A stretch of DNA of 6,160 nucleotides. Source: SAR202 cluster bacterium (GTDB lineage: Bacteria > Chloroflexota > Dehalococcoidia > UBA3495). A program made the translations under genes and the position numbers. The stretch's first letter is position 1, and each line of letters opens with the position of its first letter. The stretch lies in contig VFHG01000068.1 in NCBI GenBank assembly GCA_009392075.1, forward strand, positions 1 through 6,160, in the 5' to 3' direction. Below the pieces are notes generated by a model that made no database searches, had not been told where the DNA came from, and saw only the letters and a list, made by a program, of their open reading frames with translations. Shown here one piece after another: positions 1-5,338 of this stretch.

Positions 1-48
1 ATAATCTTGACCATCGACTAGGCGTCTTCAGGACCAGAGAGAAATGAC

Positions 49-503
49 ATGCCAGAGATGAAAACTCCAGATAGGATCACCCCCCAAAGCCCTGGTGATT
101 ACCTCGAGGTCATGAGCAAGGTCGTTTTCCAGTCGGGCATGTCTTACAAAATCGTTAAGTCCAAGTGGCCCGGCACTCGGAAGGCGTTCCACGAATTTGA
201 TGCCGCCAAAGTGGCCGGCATGAACCCAACAGACGTTGACCGGCTGACCGAGGACACCAGGGTCATCAGGAACCGCCGCAAATTGGAATCCGTGGGGAGC
301 AACGCGCAGAAGATCCTGGAACTTGCCGCTGAATTCAGCCGGTTCCAGAAATACCTCCGTTCCCACGCAGATTTTTCCGGCCTGGTAAAAGACCTTCGAA
401 AGCAATTTAAGTTCCTCGGGCGATGGGCTGCTACTACTACCTTTACGTGGTCGGCGAAGAAGTACCAGAGCACGAAGAGTGGATGGACAGCATCAAGAAA
501 TGA
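49..503 (+). pseudogene. DNA-3-methyladenine glycosylase I (Tag)-like protein, frameshifted near its C-terminus
   Basis: This resembles the Tag family of HhH-fold base-excision glycosylases, which remove 3-methyladenine from DNA. The segment FQSGMSY (residues 27-33) aligns with QQAGLSW of E. coli Tag. RVIRNRRKLESVGSNA (71-86) aligns with the GIIRHRGKIQAIIGNA segment, and KQFKFLG (118-124) with KRGFKFVG. After codon 124 (418-420, GGG) the open frame becomes unrelated sequence and runs to 531, overlapping the next gene. The -1 frame from 423 instead continues sensibly as MGCYYYLYVVGEEVPEHEEW and stops at 501-503. One base therefore appears to be missing around 418-422, and the repaired protein would have about 151 residues. 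By my alignment the catalytic Glu38 of E. coli Tag is Val25, Trp46 is Tyr33, and the N-terminal zinc-binding Cys/His are absent, so glycosylase activity is uncertain. The start has GAGAG at 37-41 eight or so bases upstream; ATG 58 is an in-frame alternative. Family resemblance is fairly sure; whether the shift is a true mutation or a sequencing error cannot be told here. Confidence 0.75.
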
Positions 504-520
504 CACAGTCCAACGGGGGC

Positions 521-530
521 GTATGAGATG
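521..530 (+). repeat. Shared start-context GTATGAGATG, copy 1 (SDR start)
   Basis: The 10-mer GTATGAGATG spans the SDR start codon (528-530) and contains a second, out-of-frame ATG five bases upstream (523-525), which reads ATG-AGA-TGA. The following bases also resemble the hydrolase copy (nnATTAGA). The same 10-mer occurs at two other gene starts in this window. Confidence 0.6.
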
Positions 531-1346
531 AAATTAGAAGGTAAGATTGCGCTGGTGACCGGCACCAGCCCAAACATCATGGGTGGCATCGCCGAGGGAT
601 TGGCTGAAGAAGGCGCCGACCTCGTCTGCATCGACATCAATCCGGATTACGCCGAACAGTGTGCACAGTCCGTGATCGCCAAGGGCAGGAAGGCCATCTC
701 CATCGCCTGCGACGTTACCGACGAAACCCAGGTAACCGCTGCCGTAAAGCGAGCCAAGGAGACCTTTGGGGGAGTGGATATCCTGGTCAACGGCGCTACC
801 TTGTTCAACACTAAGGGAATCCTGGACATGTCCGTCGAAGAATGGCGGCGGCAGACCGATGTTTTATTGACCGGCGCATTTCTGTTCACCAAGCTCATCG
901 CCAAACAGATGATCGAATTGGGCCGACACGGAAACATGATCAACATCATCTCCACGGCCGGACATCAGGGCGAGCCAGGGAACATCGGCTACGGCACCGC
1001 AAAGGGAGGGTTGCTGAACTTCACCCGGGCGGTGGCCATGGACCTGGCGGAACACGGCATCAGAGTCAACAGTCTTACCCCCACCGCCACCGATAGAGCG
1101 GAGGGGTTGGAGCGTGCCCAGCGCTGGGGGGTAGAGTGGCCTGGACCTCGGTTCGGACAGCGGTTACCAGGCTGGCCGGCCGACCCGGGCGCCGGGTTGC
1201 CAATGCAGAAGCTACCCAGCCCCAGCCACTACGGCAAAGCAGCGGCGTTCCTGGCCTCCGATGAAGCCGAGATGATCACCGGCTTCGATCTACGGGTTGA
1301 TGGCGGGGCTATCGCGAAGTATTGGATCTGGGACCCAGGGTCATAA
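528..1346 (+). CDS. Short-chain dehydrogenase/reductase (SDR), probably NAD-dependent
   Basis: A classical-type SDR of 272 residues that would oxidise an alcohol or reduce a ketone in the cytoplasm; the substrate is unknown. The Rossmann segment begins at residue 7 with a variant glycine motif, TGTSPNIMGGIA (11-22), in place of TGxxxGxG. Asp36 at the end of the second strand favours NAD(H) over NADP(H). DV at 62-63 and NGA at 88-90 match the adenine-binding and NNAG positions. The catalytic Ser142, Tyr155 and Lys159 (YGTAK) are all present. The tetrad Asn normally found in the VNLTG segment appears to be Leu113 (DVLLTG). The C-terminus has the usual TGFDLRVDGG (251-260), then a short KYWIWDPGS tail. 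A poly-G stretch at 515-519 can serve as ribosome binding site. It starts 24 bases after the repaired stop of the Tag-like gene, so co-transcription is likely. Confidence 0.93.
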   Translation: MKLEGKIALVTGTSPNIMGGIAEGLAEEGADLVCIDINPDYAEQCAQSVIAKGRKAISIACDVTDETQVTAAVKRAKETFGGVDILVNGATLFNTKGILDMSVEEWRRQTDVLLTGAFLFTKLIAKQMIELGRHGNMINIISTAGHQGEPGNIGYGTAKGGLLNFTRAVAMDLAEHGIRVNSLTPTATDRAEGLERAQRWGVEWPGPRFGQRLPGWPADPGAGLPMQKLPSPSHYGKAAAFLASDEAEMITGFDLRVDGGAIAKYWIWDPGS

Positions 1347-1382
1347 CGGCGCCAGAGTCATTTATCTAGGTCTCACATCAGC

Positions 1383-1388
1383 TATAAT
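1383..1388 (+). promoter_or_regulatory. Candidate -10 box (TATAAT) upstream of the LigB-like gene
   Basis: A perfect TATAAT lies in the 91-base gap between the SDR and the LigB-like gene, the largest gap in the window. No good -35 box precedes it: the best is TTTATC at 1361-1366 with a 16-base spacer, about 3 of 6 matches. Transcription would start near 1395 and give a leader of roughly 43 bases. It could drive the genes from 1438 to 5337. The assignment rests on the hexamer alone. Confidence 0.45.
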
Positions 1389-1424
1389 GCCTAACCAATA
1401 ATCATCCCGGCGAGACTGACTCCC

Positions 1425-1433
1425 GAGAGGTGA
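1425..1433 (+). promoter_or_regulatory. Strong Shine-Dalgarno sequence for the LigB-like gene
   Basis: GAGAGGTGA closely matches the complement of the 16S rRNA 3' end (AGGAGGTGA). Seven bases separate its GG from the ATG at 1438, which supports that start codon. This start lacks the GTATGAGATG context found at three other genes in the window. Confidence 0.7.
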
Positions 1434-1437
1434 ATCG

Positions 1438-2502
1438 ATGGCGGAGATATTTGGCGCAGGCCTAACCCATTACCCAGCCCTGATTGCGCCCGACGAAGAC
1501 AAGATGTATCCCCTGCTCAGGACGCTGAAGAACGACGAACGCCTCCCTGAGAGTCTCAAAGACCCCATGAACTGGCCGGAAGCCATGCGGGTTGAGTTCG
1601 GTGACGACGACGGCTATACCGCGGCTAAGAAGCACCGGGAGCGCTTGGTGGCCGGGTTTCGAAAAGTGAGACAGGAGATTCAGGCCTTCAACCCAGATTT
1701 CATAGTGATCTTCGGTGACGACCAGTACGAGAACTTCAGGGAGGACGTCATCACCCCCTTCTGTGTGTTGGCCTATGATGAATTCAATTGTTCGCCCTTC
1801 ACCAGGGCTGACGGTTCGGCCCGGCGCAACGTTTGGGACGAGCCGGCCGACAAGGTCTTTAACTACCAAGGCCATCCTGAGGCGGCCAGATACCTGACTT
1901 CCGGGTTAATCAACCAGGGAGTGGACATGGCCTATGCCTACCGTCCGCTGCATGAGCCAGGCCTGGCCCACGCCTTCATCAACACTCTGTTGTATCTGGA
2001 CTACGACCGTGAAGGGTTCAGCTTTCCTGTGGTGCCCATGGCGGTCAATTGTTACGGCCGTGGGGTTATCAGTCAAAAGGGTGGCGCACTGCCCGTTAAG
2101 GTGAACGGTGTGGCCTTGGAGCCAGACCCGCCTGGCCCGACCGCCAAGCGCTGCATGCAGGCGGGAGCGGCCCTGGCCAGGGTGCTCAAAGAGAGCCCTT
2201 ACCGTGTCGCCTTGGTGGCCTCCTCAAGCTGGTCTCACGCATTTTTGACGGCCAAGAACAACTATCTGTGGCCTGACACGCCGTCCGACCGCGAGATGCT
2301 TTCCAGTTTGAAAGAAGCCAACTACGGGTACTGGAGCAACCGCACCACCGCCGAACTGGAAGCCGCAGGCCAGCACGAGCTGCTCAACTGGGCCTGTATG
2401 CTGGGAGCTATGGAAGAACTGAACGCCAAGCCCGATTACGTGGAATGGGTGGAGACCGACGTTTTGACCTCCAATAAATGCTTTGCCACGTTCAAGACAT
2501 AA
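1438..2502 (+). CDS. LigB-family (class III) extradiol ring-cleavage dioxygenase-like protein
   Basis: This 354-residue protein resembles the catalytic LigB superfamily, whose members use non-haem iron and O2 to open catechol-type rings next to the hydroxyls. The start GAGLTHYPAL places His11 like the first iron ligand (His12 of LigB). GDDQYENFRED at 93-103 sits where LigB has its second iron ligand in a YNDH segment. His178 (GLAHAF) is a candidate for the acid-base histidine. SWSHAF (265-270, His267) and GQHELLNW (311-318, Glu314) match the C-terminal SH motif and the carboxylate ligand. By this alignment the second histidine ligand is replaced by Gln96, so ordinary iron chemistry is not guaranteed; His66 or His146 might substitute. 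No separate LigA-like small subunit is seen. The hydrolase 56 bases downstream is the type of partner that acts on ring-cleavage products. The family is confident; substrate and activity are not. Confidence 0.85.
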   Translation: MAEIFGAGLTHYPALIAPDEDKMYPLLRTLKNDERLPESLKDPMNWPEAMRVEFGDDDGYTAAKKHRERLVAGFRKVRQEIQAFNPDFIVIFGDDQYENFREDVITPFCVLAYDEFNCSPFTRADGSARRNVWDEPADKVFNYQGHPEAARYLTSGLINQGVDMAYAYRPLHEPGLAHAFINTLLYLDYDREGFSFPVVPMAVNCYGRGVISQKGGALPVKVNGVALEPDPPGPTAKRCMQAGAALARVLKESPYRVALVASSSWSHAFLTAKNNYLWPDTPSDREMLSSLKEANYGYWSNRTTAELEAAGQHELLNWACMLGAMEELNAKPDYVEWVETDVLTSNKCFATFKT

Positions 2503-2547
2503 TCAGCTAACATATACCCGAAAAATCAGACTGCAGTTAATCGAAAA

Positions 2548-2561
2548 AGAGGTATGAGATG
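2548..2561 (+). repeat. Shared ribosome-binding/start context, copy 2 (hydrolase start)
   Basis: AGAGGTATGAGATG holds a Shine-Dalgarno (AGAGG), an out-of-frame ATG at 2554-2556 and the hydrolase start at 2559. All 14 bases are identical to the copy at 3539-3552. The upstream ATG reads ATG-AGA-TGC-CAT-TAG, a four-codon overlapping frame. Confidence 0.65.
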
Positions 2562-3509
2562 CCATTAGATCCCCAGGTTATACAAGTCATGGACAGTGTG
2601 GCTGCCCTTGGTCTGCCAGCCGCGCATACGGTTAGTCCGGAAGAAGCTAGGGCCAACGGAAAGAAACGCCCTCGCTCTCCCGGTCCTGAAGTCGCCCAGG
2701 TGGAAGACCGGAACATTCCCGGTCCCGATGGTGATGTCCCAATACGCATCTACACGCCGGAAGGAAACGGCCCATTCCCGATACTGGTCTGGTACCACGG
2801 TGGCGGCTGGGTTGTTGGCGATCTGGAACAGGCCGACGGATCGTGCCGCAACCTATGCGTAGGCGGCCAGTGTGTGGTTGTATCGGTAGACTACCGTTTG
2901 GCCCCGGAAACCAAGTTTCCCGGCAATGCCGAGGACTGCTGGTCCGCGACCATTTGGGCGGTCAAAAATGCCGCCAGCATTAACGCAAACGGCTCTCGTC
3001 TGGCCGTGGGTGGCGACAGCGCCGGTGGCAACCTTGCTGCGGCCATGTGTCTGATGGCGGCGGACCGGGGCGGCCCTGAAATTTCGCTGCAGCTCCTGAT
3101 CTATCCGGTCACGGAAGTTAACTTCACGACGGATTCTTACAACCAGAATGCCGAGGGCTATTCGCTGACCAAAGTCACCATGCAGTGGTATTGGGACCAC
3201 TATCTGAGCAGCGAAGATGACGCCTTGAATCCTTACGCAGCCCCGCTTCAGGCTAAGAGCCTGGTTGGGCAGCCTCCGGCCCTGGTGATTACGGCGGAAT
3301 TCGACCCCCTTTGCGACGAAGGCGAGGCTTACGCCAAGCGCCTGAGCGAGGCCGGCGTGGCAACCACGGCCACCCGTTACGATGGGGTAATCCACGGCTT
3401 TTTCACCATGGGAGCAGTAGTGGACAAAGGCCAGCAGGCTGTGGACGAAGCCTCCGCAGCCCTGCGGAAGGCCTTCGCAGGTTCCGGAGCGCCCAGCGCT
3501 GCCGACTAG
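2559..3509 (+). CDS. Alpha/beta hydrolase, hormone-sensitive-lipase (bacterial family IV) type esterase
   Basis: A 316-residue cytoplasmic carboxylesterase-like protein of usual family length. The oxyanion-hole motif HGGG is at residues 80-83, within VWYHGGGWVVGD. The nucleophile elbow GDSAGG (152-157) carries Ser154. Asp249 (EFDPL) and His279 (IHGFF) complete the catalytic triad, and the family's DYRLAPE is at 111-117. All active-site residues are intact. Residues 1-50 form the N-terminal cap, and I see no signal peptide. The start is supported by AGAGG at 2548-2552, six bases before the ATG. It may cleave an ester or lactone produced within the same catabolic route, which is an inference from the neighbouring dioxygenase-like gene. 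It ends 40 bases before the DsbA-family gene. Confidence 0.93.
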   Translation: MPLDPQVIQVMDSVAALGLPAAHTVSPEEARANGKKRPRSPGPEVAQVEDRNIPGPDGDVPIRIYTPEGNGPFPILVWYHGGGWVVGDLEQADGSCRNLCVGGQCVVVSVDYRLAPETKFPGNAEDCWSATIWAVKNAASINANGSRLAVGGDSAGGNLAAAMCLMAADRGGPEISLQLLIYPVTEVNFTTDSYNQNAEGYSLTKVTMQWYWDHYLSSEDDALNPYAAPLQAKSLVGQPPALVITAEFDPLCDEGEAYAKRLSEAGVATTATRYDGVIHGFFTMGAVVDKGQQAVDEASAALRKAFAGSGAPSAAD

Positions 3510-3537
3510 GCGTTTTTCGATACGATACTAAAAGCCT
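3508..3537 (+). other. Imperfect inverted repeat between hydrolase stop and selenoprotein start
   Basis: AGGC plus TTTT (3508-3516, with G3512 bulged) can pair with AAAA plus GCCT (3530-3537), leaving a loop of about 13 bases. The hairpin would overlap the TAG stop of the hydrolase and end just before the AGAGG ribosome binding site at 3539. No T-tract follows it, so it does not look like an intrinsic terminator. It could affect translation of the next gene or be chance; half the stem is A-T. Confidence 0.25.
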
Positions 3538-3538
3538 T

Positions 3539-3552
3539 AGAGGTATGAGATG
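3539..3552 (+). repeat. Shared ribosome-binding/start context, copy 3 (selenoprotein start)
   Basis: AGAGGTATGAGATG is identical to the 14 bases at the hydrolase start. It supports ATG 3550 as the true start of the DsbA-family gene, upstream of the in-frame TGA. The ATG at 3545 reads ATG-AGA-TGA, a two-codon frame that overlaps the start. Confidence 0.65.
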
Positions 3553-4158
3553 ACCACATCCACCGCTGTCAGCGTCACCCATTGGTACGACTACACTTGA
3601 CCCTTTTGCTACGTCGGCCTGGGTAGGCTCGACATATTGGCCAAGGAATTCTCATTTCAGGTGGACCGCAAGCCGTATCTGCTGCGCCCTGAGCGTCCTC
3701 CTGAAGGAGAGGAGCGCCGTTTGTTCGATGGCGAGACCCAAACCGAGCTCAACACGGCGATGCAAGAACGGGCCGAGGGCGTTGGTCTGGTTATGCATCG
3801 TCCGCAGTGGTCCCCCAACACCAAACGTGCCCACGAGGCCACCGTCTACGCCAAGATGAAGGGCAAGGACGATGAGTTTCACCACCTGGCCGCCCAGGCT
3901 TACTGGGAGACCGGCGCCGACATCAACGACCTGGACGTGCTGAAAGGCGTCGTTGAGGCTGCCGGTATGGACTGGGGAGACCTGGGCCCACGCCTCGACT
4001 CCGGCGAATACCGCGAGACCGTGATGCGGGAGTACGAAGCGGCTAAACAGAAAGGCGTTGAGGGCACTCCTACCTACATGATCGCCGGTGAACTCCTCAA
4101 GGGCGATGTCAGCATCGACGACCTCAGGGAGGCCATCAAGTCGGCTTCCGCGGGCTGA
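3550..4158 (+). CDS. Selenocysteine-containing DsbA/FrnE-family thioredoxin-fold oxidoreductase (in-frame UGA read as Sec)
   Basis: From ATG 3550, with AGAGG six bases upstream, one frame gives 202 residues if the TGA at 3598-3600 (codon 17) is read through. The N-terminus reads VSVTHWYDYT-U-PFCYVGLGRLD, the first strand and active site of DsbA/FrnE proteins (normally D-x-x-CPxCYxG), with TGA exactly at the first, nucleophilic cysteine and Cys20 as partner. The C-terminal GVEGTPTYMI (169-178) holds the cis-proline (Pro174) of the fold. The intervening 40-165 region would be the helical insertion. The length fits the family. There is no signal peptide, so it should be cytoplasmic, like FrnE. 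FrnE relatives include disulfide oxidoreductases and hydroxychromene-carboxylate isomerases; the CxxC-type motif favours redox chemistry. A SECIS-like hairpin follows the TGA. A plain reading would start at TTG 3637 and lose the first 29 residues, including the active site. Alternatives are a TGC/TGT-to-TGA base error or a nonsense pseudogene; both leave the hairpin unexplained. Confidence 0.85.
3598..3600 (+). other. In-frame TGA, predicted selenocysteine codon (Sec17)
   Basis: The codon falls at the first position of the CxxC motif in the DsbA-family gene, giving U-P-F-C. Coding similarity to the family continues on both sides in the same frame. Other genes here, including this one, end in TGA, so a genome-wide UGA reassignment is unlikely. 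Confidence 0.82.
3613..3633 (+). promoter_or_regulatory. Predicted bacterial SECIS element (hairpin after the Sec codon)
   Basis: In the mRNA, GUCG (3613-3616) pairs with CGAC (3630-3633), and GCCU (3617-3620) pairs with AGGC (3625-3628). U3629 is bulged and the apical loop is GGGU (3621-3624). All eight pairs are Watson-Crick, and the loop begins 20 bases after the UGA. Known bacterial SECIS elements such as that of E. coli fdhF lie within the coding sequence just 3' of UGA, with a short stem, a bulged U and a G in the first loop positions, where SelB binds. Here the bulged U is on the 3' side of the stem rather than the 5' side as in fdhF. The same bases also encode the conserved YVGLGRLD segment. 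Confidence 0.75.
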
Positions 4159-4161
4159 TCT

Positions 4162-5337
4162 GTGCCATCTGACGCATCGGTGCTGGTCATCGGGGCCGGT
4201 ATTTTCGGTCTGACAGCTGCTTTGGAGTTACAGCTGCGTGGATACCGGGTGACTGTGGCCGACCCCGGCCCGGTGCCCCATCCCCTGGCGGCATCCAACG
4301 ATGTTAGCCGCATGGTGCGCATGGACTACGGCGGCGATGGCCTATATTCCTCGTTGGGCGCAGAGGCTATTGAAGGCTGGCACCGCTGGAACGCCGGCTG
4401 GCGGCAGGAACTCTACCACGAAGACGGGTTCCTGCTGATGTCCAGCGTACCAATGGCTGCCGGGTCTTTCGAGCAGGACTCGTACAGCCTCTTGACCGAG
4501 AGGGGCTTTCCTTTGGAGCGGCTTTCGCCCGGAGACCTGGCCGGGAGCTATCCCCACTGGAACTCTGATCACTACATCGACGGCTATTTCAATCCCAGAG
4601 CCGGCTGGGTGGAGGCCGGCGAGGTCACGGCCACGTTGGCCAAAGACGCCATACAAGCCGGCGCAATCATCGTGACTGGGTTCTCAGCGGTCAAATTGTT
4701 GCAGGCCGGCGAGAAGGTTATTGGGGTCGTAGCATCCGACGGAGTTGAGATGCGTGCCGACTGGGTCGTAATTGCAGCTGGTGTTTGGACCCCCATTTTA
4801 TTGCCGGAGCTTGCCGACCGTATGTGGCCGGTGGGTCAGCCGATATTCTATTTCAAACCCCAACACCCGGAGAACTACCGGGCGCCGTCTTTCCCTCCCT
4901 GGGGCGCAGATATTCCACGTAGCGGTTGGTACGGCTTCCCCGCTAACGGCGAGGGCATAGTAAAAATGGCCAACCATGGACCGGGCCGGCGGGTCCATGC
5001 TGACTCGGAGAGGGTTACGACACCGAATGAAGAAGCCCACTGCCGAGAGTTTTTAACCGGTTCGCTGCCATCGTTGGCATCTCTCCGTCTCCACGGCAGC
5101 AAGATCTGCCTATACTGCGACACCTGGGACGGGGACTTTTGGATCAGCCGTGACCCCGAACGGGAAGGGCTGGTTGTCTCAACCGGAGGGAGTGGCCACG
5201 CATTCAAGTTCGCTCCGGTGCTGGGCAAGCTGGCCGCCGATGCTCTAGAAGGTATAGACAACCCCTACAACAGCCGGTTCGCTTGGCGTCCGTTGGGCGA
5301 GATCAAGAGCGAGGATATCCGCTACACCGGGGATTAG
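4162..5337 (+). CDS. FAD-dependent oxidoreductase of the monomeric sarcosine oxidase (MSOX/DAO) type
   Basis: A 391-residue flavoenzyme likely to oxidise a secondary amine or N-methyl amino acid, using O2 or another acceptor; the substrate is unknown. The FAD-binding GAGIFG (11-16) opens the Rossmann fold and Asp34 ends the second strand. SNDVSRMVRMDYG (45-57) aligns with the SHHGDTRIIRHAYG segment of MSOX, keeping Arg50 and Arg53 (MSOX Arg49 and Arg52) but with Asn46 for His45. Lys268 (GIVKMANHG) matches the O2-activating Lys265. Cys316 (KICLY) matches Cys315, the covalent 8-alpha-S-cysteinyl FAD site. GGSGHAFKFAP (342-352) matches GFSGHGFKFSS. The start is GTG, the only plausible one because the upstream gene's in-frame stop lies just before it. 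Three bases separate it from the selenoprotein stop and no strong Shine-Dalgarno is seen, so translational coupling is likely. Confidence 0.9.
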   Translation: MPSDASVLVIGAGIFGLTAALELQLRGYRVTVADPGPVPHPLAASNDVSRMVRMDYGGDGLYSSLGAEAIEGWHRWNAGWRQELYHEDGFLLMSSVPMAAGSFEQDSYSLLTERGFPLERLSPGDLAGSYPHWNSDHYIDGYFNPRAGWVEAGEVTATLAKDAIQAGAIIVTGFSAVKLLQAGEKVIGVVASDGVEMRADWVVIAAGVWTPILLPELADRMWPVGQPIFYFKPQHPENYRAPSFPPWGADIPRSGWYGFPANGEGIVKMANHGPGRRVHADSERVTTPNEEAHCREFLTGSLPSLASLRLHGSKICLYCDTWDGDFWISRDPEREGLVVSTGGSGHAFKFAPVLGKLAADALEGIDNPYNSRFAWRPLGEIKSEDIRYTGD

Positions 5338-5338
5338 T

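Noticed and set aside
7..12. TTGACC as a -35 box for the Tag-like gene
   Set aside because: No reasonable -10 hexamer lies 16-18 bases downstream (the bases there are around AGGACC).
504..531. The native C-terminus of the Tag-like protein as the open frame ending at 531
   Set aside because: Residues after codon 124 in that frame are low-complexity and unlike the family, whereas the -1 frame restores a plausible tail.
2853..3395. Long antisense open frame within the hydrolase gene
   Set aside because: It is a codon-bias shadow on the opposite strand with no ribosome binding site or family resemblance; the sense frame has an intact hydrolase triad.
3524..3529. GATACT as a -10 box for the selenoprotein gene
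   Set aside because: Only 4 of 6 matches and no -35 partner at proper spacing; the gene is better explained as part of the upstream transcript.
3550..3600. A separate 16-codon peptide ending at TGA 3598
   Set aside because: Its residues are the N-terminal strand of the DsbA/FrnE fold and join directly to the downstream sequence, so it is part of one gene.
3598..3600. UGA read as Trp or a general code change
   Set aside because: The gene itself, the repaired Tag-like gene and the LLM gene end in TGA, and the family needs Cys or Sec, not Trp, at this position.
3637..4158. A 173-residue protein starting at TTG 3637
   Set aside because: It lacks the first strand and active site of the DsbA fold, has no Shine-Dalgarno at the TTG, and family-like sequence continues upstream in the same frame through the TGA to ATG 3550.
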